This document shows, piece by piece, positions 31,462-42,641 of a stretch of 64,000 nucleotides of DNA; position 1 is the stretch's first letter; every line of letters starts with the position of its first letter. The notes under the pieces are model-generated. The model saw only the letters and a list, made by a program, of their open reading frames with translations, was not told the DNA's origin and made no database searches. The DNA is from Sodalis sp. CWE (GTDB taxonomy: Bacteria; Pseudomonadota; Gammaproteobacteria; Enterobacterales; Enterobacteriaceae), in NCBI RefSeq assembly GCF_019646055.1, contig NZ_JAESFE010000002.1:1-64000 (forward strand), in the 5' to 3' direction. A program made the position numbers and the translations under genes.

Positions 31462-32862
31462 TTAAAAATTTGCATTACGTGAACTTCGTGGAAACGGTAT
31501 TGTATCACGAATATTTTTCATTCCAGTAATGTATGCTATTAATCGTTCAAAGCCTAATCCGAAACCTGCATGAGGAACACTTCCATATCGACGTAAGTCA
31601 CGATACCACCAGTAATTTTCTTTATTAAGTCCTGTTTCTGTTAGTCGTTGATCTAATAGATTTAATCTTTCTTCGCGCTGCGAACCACCAATAATTTCGC
31701 CAATATTAGGCATTAAAATATCCATGGCTGCAACTGTTCTTTGATCGTCATTCATTCGCATGTAAAATGCTTTAATATCCTTTGGATAATTTTTTATCAC
31801 TAACGGTGATTTGAAATATTTTTCAACCAAAAAACGCTCGTGTTCTAAAGATAGATTATGGCCCCAGAAAATTGGTTTTTCAAACTTTTGGTTATGTTTT
31901 TGAAGAATTGTTATTGCTTCAGTATAATTAATTTTGGCAAAATCTGTATTGATACAATAAACAAGATGACTGATTGCTTCTTTATAAATTTGTTTTGCAA
32001 AAAATTGCATATCGTCCTCTCTTTCCTGCAAAATTGTTCGAAACAGGTATTTCAGCATTTTTTCTGCTAAATTTATTGCATCATCTAAAGTGGAGAATGC
32101 TATTTCTGGTTCTACCATCCAAAACTCAGCAAGGTGACGACTAGTATTAGAATTTTCTGCACGAAACGTTGGGCCAAAAGTATAAACTTTTGACAGAGCA
32201 CAAGCATAACTTTCACAATTCAATTGTCCTGAGACTGTTAGGAAAGTTTTTTTTCCAAAAAAATCTTTGCGGTAATCTACTTTACCATCTGATAAATATG
32301 GTAAATTTTCAAGATCGAAAGCAGTCACATGAAACATTTCTCCACTGCCTTCTGTATTAGAAGTGGTTATTAATGGCGTTGATATCCATAAAAACCCTTG
32401 TTTCTCCATAAAACGATGGATAGCTTGTGCCAAAGTGTTTCGCACTCTAGTTATTGCACCAATAAGATTGGTGCGTGGACGTAAGTGGGCCACTTCTCTT
32501 AAATATTCCACGCTATGGCGCTTAGTTGCTATGGGATATGTATCTGGACTCTCTACCCAACCGATCACTGTGATTGTTTTCACCTGTATTTCATAATTTT
32601 GCTTTCTTCCGAAAGACCTAATTACTCGACCTACTACTGATACAGAGCAACCTGTCGTCAATCGCAAAACATCTTTTTTATAATTAGGAAGAGTACTGCT
32701 GATAACAGTTTGTACTGCATCGAAACAAGAACCGTCATAAATAGTAAGGAAAGAAATTCCAATATTTGAATCTCGACGAGTCCGTACCCAACCTCTTAGG
32801 ATTATTTCCTGATCGGACGAAATGGATCCTCGTAAAATATCGGTTACATATACTATATTCAT
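31462..32862 (-). CDS. asnS: asparaginyl-tRNA synthetase
   Basis: AsnRS charges tRNA-Asn directly. The 466 residues equal E. coli. An N-terminal OB-fold anticodon-binding domain (about 15-105) is followed by the class II catalytic core, with motif 2 around [25 protein letters not shown] and motif 3 [15 protein letters not shown]. It is intact and ends SRNANF. It stands convergent with gloC and divergent from ung. Confidence 0.98.
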   Translation of the reverse strand: MNIVYVTDILRGSISSDQEIILRGWVRTRRDSNIGISFLTIYDGSCFDAVQTVISSTLPNYKKDVLRLTTGCSVSVVGRVIRSFGRKQNYEIQVKTITVIGWVESPDTYPIATKRHSVEYLREVAHLRPRTNLIGAITRVRNTLAQAIHRFMEKQGFLWISTPLITTSNTEGSGEMFHVTAFDLENLPYLSDGKVDYRKDFFGKKTFLTVSGQLNCESYACALSKVYTFGPTFRAENSNTSRHLAEFWMVEPEIAFSTLDDAINLAEKMLKYLFRTILQEREDDMQFFAKQIYKEAISHLVYCINTDFAKINYTEAITILQKHNQKFEKPIFWGHNLSLEHERFLVEKYFKSPLVIKNYPKDIKAFYMRMNDDQRTVAAMDILMPNIGEIIGGSQREERLNLLDQRLTETGLNKENYWWYRDLRRYGSVPHAGFGLGFERLIAYITGMKNIRDTIPFPRSSRNANF

Positions 32863-33771
32863 GAATAAACTTTATTCTTTATAAGTAAATAATTAAAGGT
32901 TTTTAATGTTTTGAAAAATTAATCTATTCTAGAAATAGAAGTTCATAACAATTATTTTTAGGCTGAATAATCAATGTATTTTACGTACACTAAACACTAG
33001 TTATCAATAAACAGTATTAATATTAATATGTTAAAAAAATAAAATATAGGAAGCTTTTTCTTAACTTTAGAAAAAAATTTTAAATGCTTTTAGATAAAGA
33101 GTAAATGCCAAATGCAACCTTTTAATTTATTTAAATATTTATCTAAGTTAAAAAATTTAACTATTTATTTTATAAATGGCTAACAATAGTTTGTTTCTAA
33201 AAACTTTTATTTAAATTATGAACTAGTGATTTTTTTATGTTAAAAATAATACTTTTGTAATAAAAATTGTAAATTTTTTATTGTTAGAGTTTAACAAATT
33301 TTGCTAGAGTAAAGTTATCGTCATTGGATTAAGTATGCATGACTAGATTTTTTACTTAAATTAGCTCAACTTTTTAGTAAAAAAAATTGTACAGTCATCT
33401 CCTCCTCGTAAGAGGAGATAAGCAAGCAGTGTCTACTTCAAATATTCATATTCAATAATATTAAATTATATGTGGTATTTTCATCAAAATCTTCTTGCTA
33501 AAGAGTGCTAATAGTTAGATATAATTAATAATGAACTTTTCAAACTAAAACTAATTTTCAATAACTTATATAAATTTCAAAAAGAGATCACATTTAGAAT
33601 ATACACTTAAAAATCAACACTTAATGGATTAACTTTCCAATTTTTTGAAAAAAAATAATTCTCTTTAAGAAAAATTTTTAATCATACATCATGCATGCTA
33701 TTCTTAAATAAACCTAACAGACTATACAGTTTAACCTACTATTTATTTTTTTATAAAATGCAATTTTTTAA
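32863..33771. other. 909-nt gene-free region asnS-ung, rearrangement junction
   Basis: No gene on either strand. It joins the E. coli 21-min block (gloC-asnS) with the 58-59-min block (ung-grpE-nadK-smpB). It contains an 8-bp hairpin at 33397-33419. Promoters for both divergent genes must lie here but cannot be told apart from AT-rich background. Confidence 0.55.
33397..33419. repeat. 8-bp hairpin ATCTCCTC/GAGGAGAT
   Basis: This perfect stem with a 7-nt loop is unusually GC-rich for its surroundings and belongs to the family of C/T-A/G hairpins scattered through the spacers. It is over 350 nt from either flanking gene. Confidence 0.6.
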
Positions 33772-34470
33772 ATGAATAAGAAAATTACTTGGCAGGATGT
33801 TCTTGCAAAAGAAAAAAACCTTCCTTATTTTCAAAAAATTCTGTTGTTTTTATTCAGAAGGCGCGCATCAGGAATAATTGTTTATCCGTCAGCCAAGGAT
33901 ATTTTTAACGCTTTTCGATTTACAGAATTAAACAAAATAAAAGTAGTTATTCTAGGACAAGATCCGTATCACGGTCCGAATCAAGCTCATGGTTTTTCTT
34001 TTTCTGTTAAGCCAGGAGCACCTATCCCTCCTTCTTTATACAATATATATCGAGAACTTTCTAAAGATATTCCTAATTTTATCATTCCCAATCACGGCTG
34101 TTTGCAAAGCTGGGCAAACCAAGGTGTAATGCTACTTAATACAATACTAACAGTTGAGGCTGGAAAAGCCTATTCTCATGGTAATATAGGTTGGGAAATA
34201 TTCACCGATAAAGTTATCAAAATCCTTAATGCAAACCGTAAAGGTATCATTTTTTTATTATGGGGTGCACATGCCCAAAAAAAGAAAATCTTCATAGATT
34301 CAAAACGTCATTATGTGCTTACTGCACCTCATCCGTCACCATTGTCTGCTCATCGAGGATTTTTTGGATGTCGTCATTTTTCTAAAGTTAATTTACTGTT
34401 AAAACAACAAGGAGAAAAAGAAATTAATTGGATACCAATTCCGATACTTACCTATCACGATTTCTTATAA
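33772..34470 (+). CDS. ung: uracil-DNA glycosylase
   Basis: Ung excises uracil from DNA, the first step of base-excision repair of cytosine deamination. The 232 residues (E. coli 229) carry the catalytic water-activating Asp64 in GQDPYHG, the uracil pocket Asn in [11 protein letters not shown], and the minor-groove loop [17 protein letters not shown] with the catalytic His. All family motifs are intact. Retention is notable in a genome drifting toward A+T. Confidence 0.97.
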   Translation: MNKKITWQDVLAKEKNLPYFQKILLFLFRRRASGIIVYPSAKDIFNAFRFTELNKIKVVILGQDPYHGPNQAHGFSFSVKPGAPIPPSLYNIYRELSKDIPNFIIPNHGCLQSWANQGVMLLNTILTVEAGKAYSHGNIGWEIFTDKVIKILNANRKGIIFLLWGAHAQKKKIFIDSKRHYVLTAPHPSPLSAHRGFFGCRHFSKVNLLLKQQGEKEINWIPIPILTYHDFL

Positions 34471-34737
34471 AAAGTTTTCTTTAAAAGAAGAAAAACATAT
34501 CTTTTGATATTTATATAGATGTATCCACTATATGATATAGACTTTTAAAAAAATTTGAACTTTTATTTTTTTTTGTAATTTTAACCACTAATGCTCTGGT
34601 AGAGATTAAAGAATGGGAATGAAAATAATTCAATGCTAAATCTATAGAAAAGCTACTCACTAGCCGCCTATGTCAGTATGACGGTTCGGTAGTAAACTGC
34701 TTTTTTCTTCTTTTTCTATATTTTCAAAGAAGAAAGA

Positions 34738-35382
34738 TTAGCAGTTTTTAGCTTTTGAAACGACAACCATTGCTGGACGAACAAGACGACCATTAAGAAT
34801 ATATCCTTTTTGGATTACCATTGTTACCTGATTAGGTTCATGTTCACTAGATTCTAGTATTGTCATTGCTTGATGAATTTCCGGATTGAATGGTACATTC
34901 GCATCTTTTATTACATTAAGACCAAATTTTTGTACTACATTTAATAAAGACTTAAGTGTTAGTTCAATTCCTTCAATTGTGGATGCCAATTCGATTTGAG
35001 ATTTATCCGACATATCTAATGCTCGTTCTAGATTATCTATAACGGGTAATAGCTCAATAATGAAACGTTCTAATGAAAATTTATGTGCTTTTTCAATATC
35101 CTGTTCGCTACGACGACGCACATTTTCAATTTCCGCTTTAGACCGCAATACGATATCACGTTCGCGTTTTTTTGCTTGGATTAGCATTGCTTCTAATTCA
35201 ATAATACGTTCGTCTCTTGAGTCTAAAGCAGTTGCCATTTTGGAAGCATGTGTATCGGAGGCGTTTTGTGAATCTGTAAAATCAGCCGACTCAAGTTCTG
35301 TTTTTACTTGCTGTTTTTTTTCATTTTTATTTTCTTGTTCAATTTGTTCATCATTGTTACTTTGTTCTTTATTGCTTGACAT
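34738..35382 (-). CDS. grpE: GrpE, nucleotide exchange factor for DnaK
   Basis: GrpE releases ADP from DnaK in the Hsp70 cycle. The 214 residues (E. coli 197) comprise a low-complexity acidic/Gln/Lys N-terminus of about 60 residues (longer than usual), a long coiled coil (about 65-130, [20 protein letters not shown] onward) and the C-terminal beta domain with the signature around [18 protein letters not shown]. It is divergent from nadK as in E. coli. A heat-shock-like promoter lies upstream. Confidence 0.95.
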   Translation of the reverse strand: MSSNKEQSNNDEQIEQENKNEKKQQVKTELESADFTDSQNASDTHASKMATALDSRDERIIELEAMLIQAKKRERDIVLRSKAEIENVRRRSEQDIEKAHKFSLERFIIELLPVIDNLERALDMSDKSQIELASTIEGIELTLKSLLNVVQKFGLNVIKDANVPFNPEIHQAMTILESSEHEPNQVTMVIQKGYILNGRLVRPAMVVVSKAKNC

Positions 35383-35425
35383 AAGTCTTCTCCGCGATTC
35401 AGAAATAGTTCTCGCTAATTCTTAT

Positions 35426-35454
35426 ATTATAAGGATAAATAGCAGTGATTCAAG
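35426..35454 (-). promoter_or_regulatory. candidate sigma-32 / sigma-70 promoter of grpE
   Basis: On the minus strand CTTGAA (35454-35449) is followed after 14 nt by CCTTATAAT (35434-35426), close to the heat-shock consensus CTTGAA-N13-15-CCCCATNT. The same bases also give TTGAAT-16 nt-TATAAT, a good sigma-70 promoter. It lies about 45 nt before the grpE ATG, and GGAGAAG at the start of the gene is the ribosome binding site. Confidence 0.5.
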
Positions 35455-35520
35455 AGGAAGGACAATCTATAACAAAGCTCGTAAAATTACATTTGAAATC
35501 AATAATTAAATTAACAATTA

Positions 35521-36405
35521 ATGACCAAATTTTTTCATACTGTCGGAATAGTCGGTTATCCACGTCATTCTCATGCCTTAATTACACATGAAATGCTATT
35601 TTATTGGCTAAATAAAAAAGGGCATCGTGTAATAATAGAACATCAAATTGCAAACAATTTAGCTTTACATAAAGTGGCTGACACTGGTAGTTTAGCTGAA
35701 ATTGGTCGGCAAGCTGATTTAGCGATTGTGATTGGTGGAAATGGTAATATGTTAGGTGCAGCTCGTGTGCTAGCGCATTATGATATTAAAGTAATAGGTA
35801 TTAATCACGGAACTCTTGGCTTTTTAACTGACCTTGATTTAAAGGATTCATCTTTATTAAAGTTGAATAATATATTGGACGGTCATTTTTATAGTGAAAA
35901 ACGTTTTTTGTTAGAAGTTAAAATCTTTCGAAAAAATGTATGTACCCGATGGAGTAGCGCTATTAATGAAGTTGTTTTACATTCTAGAAAAATAGCTCAT
36001 ATGATTGAATTTGAAGTTTATATTGATAATGTTTTTGCTTTTTCTCAACGGTCTGATGGTCTTATTATTTCTACCCCAACAGGATCTACAGCTTATTCTC
36101 TTTCTGCTGGCGGTCCGATACTTACTCCATTAGTAGATGCTATTGCTCTAATAGCGATGTTTCCACATACTCTCTCTTCAAGACCGTTAGTTATTAACGG
36201 TAACAGTTTAATACAATTGAAATTCCCAAAACTCACATCGAACTTAGAAATTAGCTGTGACAGTCAAATTGGCTTGTTAGTTCAAGATGGAGAAGAAGTT
36301 TTTATTCGTCGAAGTGACTACTATCTCGATTTAATTCATCCAAACGATTACAATTATTTTAGTATCTTAAGTAGCAAGTTAGGCTGGCTAAAGAAATTTA
36401 TATAG
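35521..36405 (+). CDS. nadK: NAD kinase with altered GGDGN motif
   Basis: NadK phosphorylates NAD to NADP, an essential step with usually no backup. The 294 residues (E. coli 292) align end to end, from [21 protein letters not shown] to [10 protein letters not shown]. The second half ([24 protein letters not shown]) is nearly identical to enterics. But the hallmark GGDGN reads GGNGN: Asn74, codon AAT at 35740-35742, replaces the aspartate regarded as catalytic in the family. Nearby INRGNLGFL has become INHGTLGFL. The frame is intact and otherwise under clear constraint. There is no clear ribosome binding site before the ATG. Confidence 0.95.
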   Translation: MTKFFHTVGIVGYPRHSHALITHEMLFYWLNKKGHRVIIEHQIANNLALHKVADTGSLAEIGRQADLAIVIGGNGNMLGAARVLAHYDIKVIGINHGTLGFLTDLDLKDSSLLKLNNILDGHFYSEKRFLLEVKIFRKNVCTRWSSAINEVVLHSRKIAHMIEFEVYIDNVFAFSQRSDGLIISTPTGSTAYSLSAGGPILTPLVDAIALIAMFPHTLSSRPLVINGNSLIQLKFPKLTSNLEISCDSQIGLLVQDGEEVFIRRSDYYLDLIHPNDYNYFSILSSKLGWLKKFI

Positions 36406-36819
36406 ATCAACTTCTTTTATTTTGATATTGATAGCGATCAATTCAAATTTGATGTCTAAAAATAAATATAAACTAAGAAAATTGAAATTCTTTGTAAGAA
36501 GTTCTGACGAATCTCAGTGGATCAATGCTTATTTATAGAAAGAGCGGCCTATTCAACAATAATTTAAAAAAAATCTATATAGCTTTATTCGATTTAAGTA
36601 AAATCCCCATTCTATTCTGAAATAGAAATCTAAGAGGTAATGCCATATTTAGACACTAATACTTATTCAAATCTTAAGTGAGGATTAAAAAAAATCTTTT
36701 TAGTAAAAATTTTAATTTGGAATAATAAAAAATATCTATAATAATTATTTAATAAATCGATATTTCTTTTCGAGGAAAAGATTCTATTCATTAAATGAAA
36801 AATTTAACATAAGAGAACG
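36406..36819. other. spacer nadK-rnfH
   Basis: 414 nt where E. coli has recN and bamE. No remnant of either is recognisable. The two flanking genes are convergent. No convincing terminator is seen. Confidence 0.5.
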
Positions 36820-37107
36820 TTACTTCTTTTTTTTATGATTTATATGCTGACGGCGTAGGTCTTTTGCACTAATTCTTAATGGTCGATAGATTTCAACTCT
36901 ATCTCCATCATTTAATTTATCTTTTAACTGAGTAAGTCTTCCAAAAATGCCAACTTTATTAACGGAAAGATTAATATCCGATCTTATTAATAAAAGTCCA
37001 GAAGCGTGAATTGCCTCTTCAACAGTGCTCCCTTTTTTTAAAACTAATTGATGTACATATTGTTTTTCTGGTAAAGCGTAAACAACTGTAACTCGAACTT
37101 TTGGCAT
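36820..37107 (-). CDS. rnfH: RnfH family ubiquitin-like protein
   Basis: This is a small beta-grasp protein of the RnfH (UPF0125) family whose function is unproven; despite the name it is not fixed to the Rnf complex in E. coli. The 95 residues (E. coli 96) show the family pattern [23 protein letters not shown] at the start, [26 protein letters not shown] in the middle and a basic tail. Its usual operon partner ratA is missing, but the position next to smpB is the ancestral one. Confidence 0.9.
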   Translation of the reverse strand: MPKVRVTVVYALPEKQYVHQLVLKKGSTVEEAIHASGLLLIRSDINLSVNKVGIFGRLTQLKDKLNDGDRVEIYRPLRISAKDLRRQHINHKKKK

Positions 37108-37596
37108 AATAAATTTTTTAATTTTAAAAAGTTTCTTTTTTAGTGATAATTTTATTGTCTGTCACTAAAAGATAATGTTTATGTTAATCTCAACAAACTA
37201 CAAATTTTTTGGTAGAACTAAAACTTTTTTTAAATTTCTAACGATTTTTAAATATTTAGCATTTCTTCTTCTTAAGAAGAGAATTCTATTTTGAACAACA
37301 ATCTTTTAAAGATAAAAAATGAATTTTCTTTCTACAAAAGAAATTTTATAGATTAAAATTTATGATAAATAAGTATAATATATCTTATTAAAGCAATTAA
37401 ATATTAAAAATTAATTTTTATGATGATCAAGACGAAAAATATAAACTGATAAATTCAATTTATATTTATTAAATCCTATATAAACGACATTTATTGATAC
37501 TTAATAAGTTGACACTTGCTCAAAATAAAAACTGCTATTTGCTAAATAGCATTTATTTTTCTATTTTAAAGTCAGACATATTAAATAACGTTTGTT
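37108..37596. other. spacer rnfH-smpB
   Basis: 489 nt between divergent genes, the site of lost ratA. A C/T-A/G hairpin TCTTC-TTAA-GAAGA is at 37267-37280. No gene is visible. Confidence 0.5.
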
Positions 37597-38070
37597 ATGA
37601 AAAAGAAAAAAAAATCGACAGAGATTATTATTACTCAAAATAAAAGAGCTAAGCATGAGTTTTATATAGAAAAAGAACTTGAAGCAGGACTCGTCCTATT
37701 AGGATGGGAGGTTAAGTCACTTCGATCTGGTCAAGTAAATATTAGCAATAGTTACGTATTAATTAAACATAGAGAAGTCTATCTTTTTGGCGCTGTCTTT
37801 CAGCCACTAATAGTATCTACTTCCCACGAAGTTTTTGATCCCGCTCGAACTCGAAAGATTTTGCTTAAAAAGCATGAAATAAATTTCTTATTTAACTGTA
37901 TAAATCGTAAACGTTATACAGCAATAGCTCTGTCTCTTTTTTGGAAGAGTTCTTGGGCAAAAATGAAAATTGGTGTAGCCATGGGAAAAAAAAAGTATGA
38001 TAAACGAATAAAAATAAAAGAACGAGAATGGCAAATAAATAAAAAACGAACCACAGACTATTTAAGCTGA
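37597..38070 (+). CDS. smpB: SmpB, tmRNA-binding protein
   Basis: SmpB binds tmRNA and places it in the A site of stalled ribosomes. The 157 residues (E. coli 160) form an OB-type fold with HEFYIEKELEAGLVLLGWEVKSLRSG near the N-terminus, and a basic C-terminal tail (YDKRIKIKEREWQINKKR) that reads the empty mRNA channel. The poly-lysine start KKKKKS replaces the enteric N-terminus. Its RNA partner is encoded at 29773-30161. Confidence 0.97.
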   Translation: MKKKKKSTEIIITQNKRAKHEFYIEKELEAGLVLLGWEVKSLRSGQVNISNSYVLIKHREVYLFGAVFQPLIVSTSHEVFDPARTRKILLKKHEINFLFNCINRKRYTAIALSLFWKSSWAKMKIGVAMGKKKYDKRIKIKEREWQINKKRTTDYLS

Positions 38071-38128
38071 AAAAAAGCTTTTTTATCTTGGAACCAATAA
38101 GACTAAACAGATCTTTTTTCAAAATTAA

Positions 38129-38156
38129 TTAAAAGCTTATAATAAGCAGCTTTTAA
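38129..38156. terminator. hairpin between convergent smpB and kdsB
   Basis: A perfect 9-bp stem TTAAAAGCT/AGCTTTTAA has a 10-nt loop, which itself can refold (GCTTA/TAAGC). It lies 58 nt after smpB and 28 nt beyond the kdsB stop on the opposite strand, so it could serve both transcripts. Confidence 0.45.
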
Positions 38157-38184
38157 GTACAAACATACTTAAAAGTAAAGGTAT

Positions 38185-38940
38185 CTAAGTTTTTAACAAA
38201 CGAGCTTTTTCTAATTCTGATGCAGTATTCACACTTACTCCAGATATTTTCTTTTCTATTGCGACATAAATCTTTTCGCCATACCATAAAATTCGTAATT
38301 GTTCAAGCTTTTCAATTTTTTCTAATGGACTAGTTGACCAATTAACATAACGACGTATAAAATCTACACGATAGGAATATATTCCTATATGACGCAATAA
38401 CAATAATCTATGGATGGAAGATTTAGATTGACGAGAAAATTTTTTTTGGCTCCATGGAATGGAGGAGCGGGAAAAATATATTGCATAATTATACGAATTT
38501 ACAACCACTTTAACTATATTTGGGTTAGATGCTTCTTTTAAAGTTGTAATCGGCACTGCTAATGTTGTAATTTTTCTTTGCGGGTCTTCTATTAGATCAT
38601 TTGCTACTCGGCGGATAAATTTTGGTGATATGAAAGGCTCATCACCTTGTACGTTGACAATGATTTGATTATCAGGAAAGTTACGCTGGTCAATTACTTC
38701 TCTTAGACGTTCAGTGCCGGATAGATGTTCCTTACTAGTAAGACATGCCTCACCACCAGCAGTGTGGACAGCTTCTATTACTTTCATATGGTCAGTAGCG
38801 ACAATAACTCGATCAGCACCAGAAGCCTGTGCCTGTTCCATTACACGTACTACCATAGGTTTCCCATTAATATCAATTAACGGCTTACCTGGCAATCGAA
38901 TTGCTGCAAATCGAGCGGGAATGATCACTATAAAACTCAT
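38185..38940 (-). CDS. kdsB: CMP-KDO synthetase
   Basis: KdsB activates KDO (3-deoxy-manno-octulosonate) with CTP for transfer to lipid A. The 251 residues (E. coli 248) start with the nucleotidyltransferase motif [16 protein letters not shown], then [11 protein letters not shown] with the metal-binding aspartate, and RHIGIYSYR. It is the last gene of the msbA-lpxK-ycaR-kdsB cluster, 10 nt after ycaR. Its presence with lpxK and msbA indicates that LPS inner core is still made. Confidence 0.97.
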   Translation of the reverse strand: MSFIVIIPARFAAIRLPGKPLIDINGKPMVVRVMEQAQASGADRVIVATDHMKVIEAVHTAGGEACLTSKEHLSGTERLREVIDQRNFPDNQIIVNVQGDEPFISPKFIRRVANDLIEDPQRKITTLAVPITTLKEASNPNIVKVVVNSYNYAIYFSRSSIPWSQKKFSRQSKSSIHRLLLLRHIGIYSYRVDFIRRYVNWSTSPLEKIEKLEQLRILWYGEKIYVAIEKKISGVSVNTASELEKARLLKT

Positions 38941-38950
38941 TGTTTTAACC

Positions 38951-39169
38951 TTATTCTATTGATGATTCATGATTAATAGTTTTAGTAATTAAATCAGCAG
39001 TTTTTATATCGATAGATCGTGCCTTGTTCTTTAAAAGAACAGGAATGCCATTACGAAATGGGTAAGCTAGTGCATCTGATTTACAAATTAACTCTTGATG
39101 TTCTTTATCATAATAAAGTTGTCCAGTACACACTGGACAAGCAATAATTTCCAATAAGCGATAATCCAT
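38951..39169 (-). CDS. ycaR: YcaR, Trm112-like zinc-ribbon protein
   Basis: This is a small protein of the UPF0434/Trm112-like family, function unknown. The frame is open from 39247, but the ATG at 39169 is preceded by GGAGA and begins [18 protein letters not shown], which aligns with the E. coli start ([14 protein letters not shown]). This gives 72 residues (E. coli 60). The CPVC pair and a later cysteine (LICKSD) are kept. It is sandwiched between lpxK and kdsB as in enterics. Confidence 0.92.
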   Translation of the reverse strand: MDYRLLEIIACPVCTGQLYYDKEHQELICKSDALAYPFRNGIPVLLKNKARSIDIKTADLITKTINHESSIE

Positions 39170-39456
39170 AATGTCTCCGAAAAGTTCATGATATAAAATA
39201 TTGCAGATATATTTAGAGTATAACATGTATATTACACAATTTTGCATTATTACAGTTGAATGCTCTACTAATAGCTGCTATTGAGAAATGATTAAACATG
39301 TCCTACAAGTAGCACATCCAGAAAACTGGCTTTAAAGAAATAATTAGAGAGTTGCATTAATCAGACCGAAAATGGTGTTTTTATAAAAACTTTACTCAGG
39401 CCTTTTAAATTATTAATAATATTAAAATATGTCGCTAAATTTATTTCTATTTCTTT

Positions 39457-40515
39457 TTAATATTTTGATTTGAGCGAAAGAAGAGAAGAATCTTTAATTG
39501 CCTGCAGGATTGGTTTCAATAACTTTTTTTCTACATCAAGTGGTATTTGAACATTAATCGGCAAATACCACCAGTTTATACGAGCAAAATCAAAACACTT
39601 AACTGCATCTTTTTCTGTCATCAAAAGTTGCTCTTCCGGGGAAACTAATTCATCTAACATACATTGTCGATAAACTTGGTGATCTTTAAATGTTACCTCT
39701 CTTAGAGGTGTTATACCTTCTTTACGAAGGATAGAAAAAAATCGAGGAGGATAACTAATACCGGCCATTGCAACTATTAACTTTAAACTAGTAAGAGCGC
39801 GTTGTTCTCCATTTAATATATTGATAGCATTACCAATAGTAAAAGTCATGGAAACTTCATTAAATTGAATGTTATTATTTCCATTAGTAATGATGGCTTG
39901 CACTGTTTCTAATCGCCATGTTCGTTCACGCATAGGACCTGCTGGTAACCACCAGCCGTTACCAAACCGACGATCTCCATCAACTACTATCCATTCAATA
40001 TCTCTTCCTAAAGCATAATGTTGTAATCCATCATCGGTTATTATTACATCTAACGGATAAGTTTGCAGTAATGCTTTTACTGCTTCAACACGTTTTGGCG
40101 CTACTGCAATTGGTACTCCAGTACGTCGCCAAATAAGAAGCGGCTCATCCCCACATTGATCACTAGTGGTAGATGCGTTTAATAACAGCGGATAACGTTT
40201 TGCCTTTCCACCATAACCTCGTGCTACAACTCCAACTCGATATCCTTTTTTTTGTAATTTGTCTACTAACCATAGTACAACTGGCGTTTTACCATTTCCG
40301 CCAACTGTCAAGTTACCTACTACCACAATTTTTGTAGGAAAACGATGCACTTTAAGCCAATTAAATTGGTAACTATAACGAATGAATGCTGTAGTTAATC
40401 CATACAACCAAGAAAATGGTAAAAGTATCCAATATAGTCGCGAGGCTCTGAACCAAATATAAAATATTATTGACCGAACTGCAGATGATGAATTTGAGCG
40501 TAAACCCCCTGGCAT
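39457..40515 (-). CDS. lpxK: tetraacyldisaccharide 4'-kinase
   Basis: LpxK adds the 4'-phosphate of lipid A at the inner membrane. The core is intact: an N-terminal membrane segment ending [12 protein letters not shown]-loop [23 protein letters not shown], and [16 protein letters not shown]. The start is unusual. At the position of the E. coli initiator (overlapping the msbA stop) the codons are ATA ATA. The only standard in-frame start is the ATG at 40515, inside msbA, with AAGGA 9 nt upstream; it gives 352 residues (E. coli 328) and a 49-nt overlap. I use that start, but initiation at an ATA/ATT codon near 40470 is possible. Confidence 0.93.
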   Translation of the reverse strand: MPGGLRSNSSSAVRSIIFYIWFRASRLYWILLPFSWLYGLTTAFIRYSYQFNWLKVHRFPTKIVVVGNLTVGGNGKTPVVLWLVDKLQKKGYRVGVVARGYGGKAKRYPLLLNASTTSDQCGDEPLLIWRRTGVPIAVAPKRVEAVKALLQTYPLDVIITDDGLQHYALGRDIEWIVVDGDRRFGNGWWLPAGPMRERTWRLETVQAIITNGNNNIQFNEVSMTFTIGNAINILNGEQRALTSLKLIVAMAGISYPPRFFSILRKEGITPLREVTFKDHQVYRQCMLDELVSPEEQLLMTEKDAVKCFDFARINWWYLPINVQIPLDVEKKLLKPILQAIKDSSLLSLKSKY

Positions 40516-42233
40516 GATATTAGTTCCTTATGACTTCCGCGTTCAACAATTCGTCCATCTACTATCACGAAAATTTCATCAGCTTTTTCGATGGTAGAAA
40601 GACGATGAGCAATAATTACTGAAGTGCGATTCTTCTGTAATGAATCTAGCGCTTTTTGAATTGCTTGTTCGGACTCAATATCAAGTGCTGAAGTAGCTTC
40701 ATCTAAAATAAGGATTGGACAGTCACGCAGAAGGGCTCGTGCAATTGCGATTCGTTGACGTTGTCCACCAGATAATAGGATGCCATTTTCTCCAATTATT
40801 GTGTCTAAACCTTGGTCCATTTTTTCAATGAAATCCATAGCATAAGCCATAGATGCAGCACTTTCAATTTGTTTACGTGAGTAAATAGATTGGCTAGCGT
40901 AAGCAATATTGTTTGCAATAGTGTCATTGAATAAGTGCACAGTCTGAGAAACTAATGCTACTTGATTCCGTAATGAAGAAAGTTTATAAGCACGTACATC
41001 ATTACCGTCTAATAATATCTGACCTTGCTGGACATCATAAAATCGAGTTAATAAATTAGCGATCGTTGACTTTCCAGCACCAGATCGCCCAACTAGAGCC
41101 ACTGTATGACCTGCAGGAATTTTTAAATTAATATTATGAAGAGAAGGTGTTTTTTTACCTGGATATGAAAAAGTAACACGGTGAAAAGTAATATCTCCAT
41201 TTCCACGTTTTATTTCTAAATAACCCTCGTCTTTTTCAGTTTCCATGTCAAGAATGGAAAATAAAGTTCGACAAGCGGCCATACCACATTGAAATCTGGC
41301 ATTAACGCTGGTTAATGATTTTAACGGACGCATCAAAGCGATCATTGAAGAAAAAATAACAGTAATTGTTCCAGCAGTTAATGTTTCGATTACTGATGGT
41401 AAACTAGCAGTGTATAATACAAACGCTAAAGCAAGCGAAGCAATGAATTGAATTAATGGATCAGAAATCGAAGAAGCTGCTGCCATTTTCATACCTTGTT
41501 GACGCATGCGATTACTGACATCGTTGAAACGTTTTCGTTCCATTTTTTGGCCACCGAAAATTAGTACCTCTTTATGTCCCTTAAGCATTTGTTCAGCACT
41601 AGCGGTTAGTTGTCCCATAACGTTTTGCATTTTTTTGCTGATTTTTCGAAATCGTTTCGATACTTGTTGAATTGAGAGCGAAACTATAGGTATAGTTATG
41701 ATTAAAACCAAAGAAAGTTGCCAACTATAATAAAACATCATTGATGATAAACCAACGATTGATACGCCCTCACGAATAAGAATAATTAAGGTTCCGGAAG
41801 AAGATAGGGCCACTTGTTCAGCATCGTAAGTAATGCGAGAAAGCAGTTTCCCAGTAGATTGTTGATCAAAGAAGGACATTGGCATATTCATCATATGATT
41901 AAACAATCGGCGACGCATATTCATAACTACATTTCCAGAAACCCAGGAAACGAAATATCCAGATACAAAACTGCTGATTGTCCTCATTATCATTAATCCT
42001 ACTACTATTAGTGACATCCAAGCTAAAACACCACTATTTTTTCCGTTAGATTTTTTGTTAAATCCATCATCTAAAAGAGGTTGCAGTAACGATAACATAA
42101 AAGCGTCACTAATAGCATTTAGCATTAAGGCAACTGACGCAATAATCAAACCTAATTTGAATGGTGAGATCATTGGCCAAAGACGGAGAAAAGTATGCCA
42201 AGTAGAAAATGGAGGAACTTTGTTGTTTAGCAT
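40467..42233 (-). CDS. msbA: lipid A flippase MsbA
   Basis: MsbA is an ABC half-transporter that flips lipid A-core across the inner membrane. Of its 588 residues (E. coli 582), about 1-330 form the six-helix membrane domain, and the ATPase domain has Walker [10 protein letters not shown], signature LSGGQRQR and Walker [13 protein letters not shown]. It heads the msbA-lpxK-ycaR-kdsB cluster and is separated from rpsA by about 400 nt in which ihfB and ycaI are missing. Confidence 0.98.
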   Translation of the reverse strand: MLNNKVPPFSTWHTFLRLWPMISPFKLGLIIASVALMLNAISDAFMLSLLQPLLDDGFNKKSNGKNSGVLAWMSLIVVGLMIMRTISSFVSGYFVSWVSGNVVMNMRRRLFNHMMNMPMSFFDQQSTGKLLSRITYDAEQVALSSSGTLIILIREGVSIVGLSSMMFYYSWQLSLVLIITIPIVSLSIQQVSKRFRKISKKMQNVMGQLTASAEQMLKGHKEVLIFGGQKMERKRFNDVSNRMRQQGMKMAAASSISDPLIQFIASLALAFVLYTASLPSVIETLTAGTITVIFSSMIALMRPLKSLTSVNARFQCGMAACRTLFSILDMETEKDEGYLEIKRGNGDITFHRVTFSYPGKKTPSLHNINLKIPAGHTVALVGRSGAGKSTIANLLTRFYDVQQGQILLDGNDVRAYKLSSLRNQVALVSQTVHLFNDTIANNIAYASQSIYSRKQIESAASMAYAMDFIEKMDQGLDTIIGENGILLSGGQRQRIAIARALLRDCPILILDEATSALDIESEQAIQKALDSLQKNRTSVIIAHRLSTIEKADEIFVIVDGRIVERGSHKELISCQGVYAQIHHLQFGQ

Positions 42234-42641
42234 TCATTGACTAGTGTGCGTGAAAGCGAATAGTTTTAAGACAGAAACAAACTTTGCTGACATTAAGTAG
42301 GTAGCGATTTTTTGATATAAATGAATAACTTCATATATGGAACGCTAATTGAATAATCTAAGTCAGTTCAGATAAAATTTCATAACCGTTTACAAATTTA
42401 TAAAATAACCTATCTTTTATAGAATTCAACAAAATAAGAAATTGGACCAAAACCTAAAATTTATAACGTTAGCTGAATGGAATTTATCTTTCATGTTGAA
42501 GTAATTTTTCTATGTGAAATTAAAAACTTTTCTAAAAATTTTCGTTTTTTCAATCTGCAAATACTTTCAGGTAGAAATATAAAAACATTAACGACTACTT
42601 TTTTTTAGATACTATTTTTTTCTCTCTATTTAATTTATTTA
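42234..42641. other. spacer rpsA-msbA, site of lost ihfB
   Basis: 408 nt. E. coli has ihfB and ycaI here. No IHF-beta remnant is recognised. It must hold the msbA promoter; nothing distinctive can be named. Confidence 0.5.

Noticed and set aside
35556-35564. DnaA-box-like TTATCCACG in nadK, and TTATCCACC at 17690-17698 in rho
   Set aside because: Single near matches inside coding sequence; no cluster and no gene of the usual origin region, so no replication origin is claimed.
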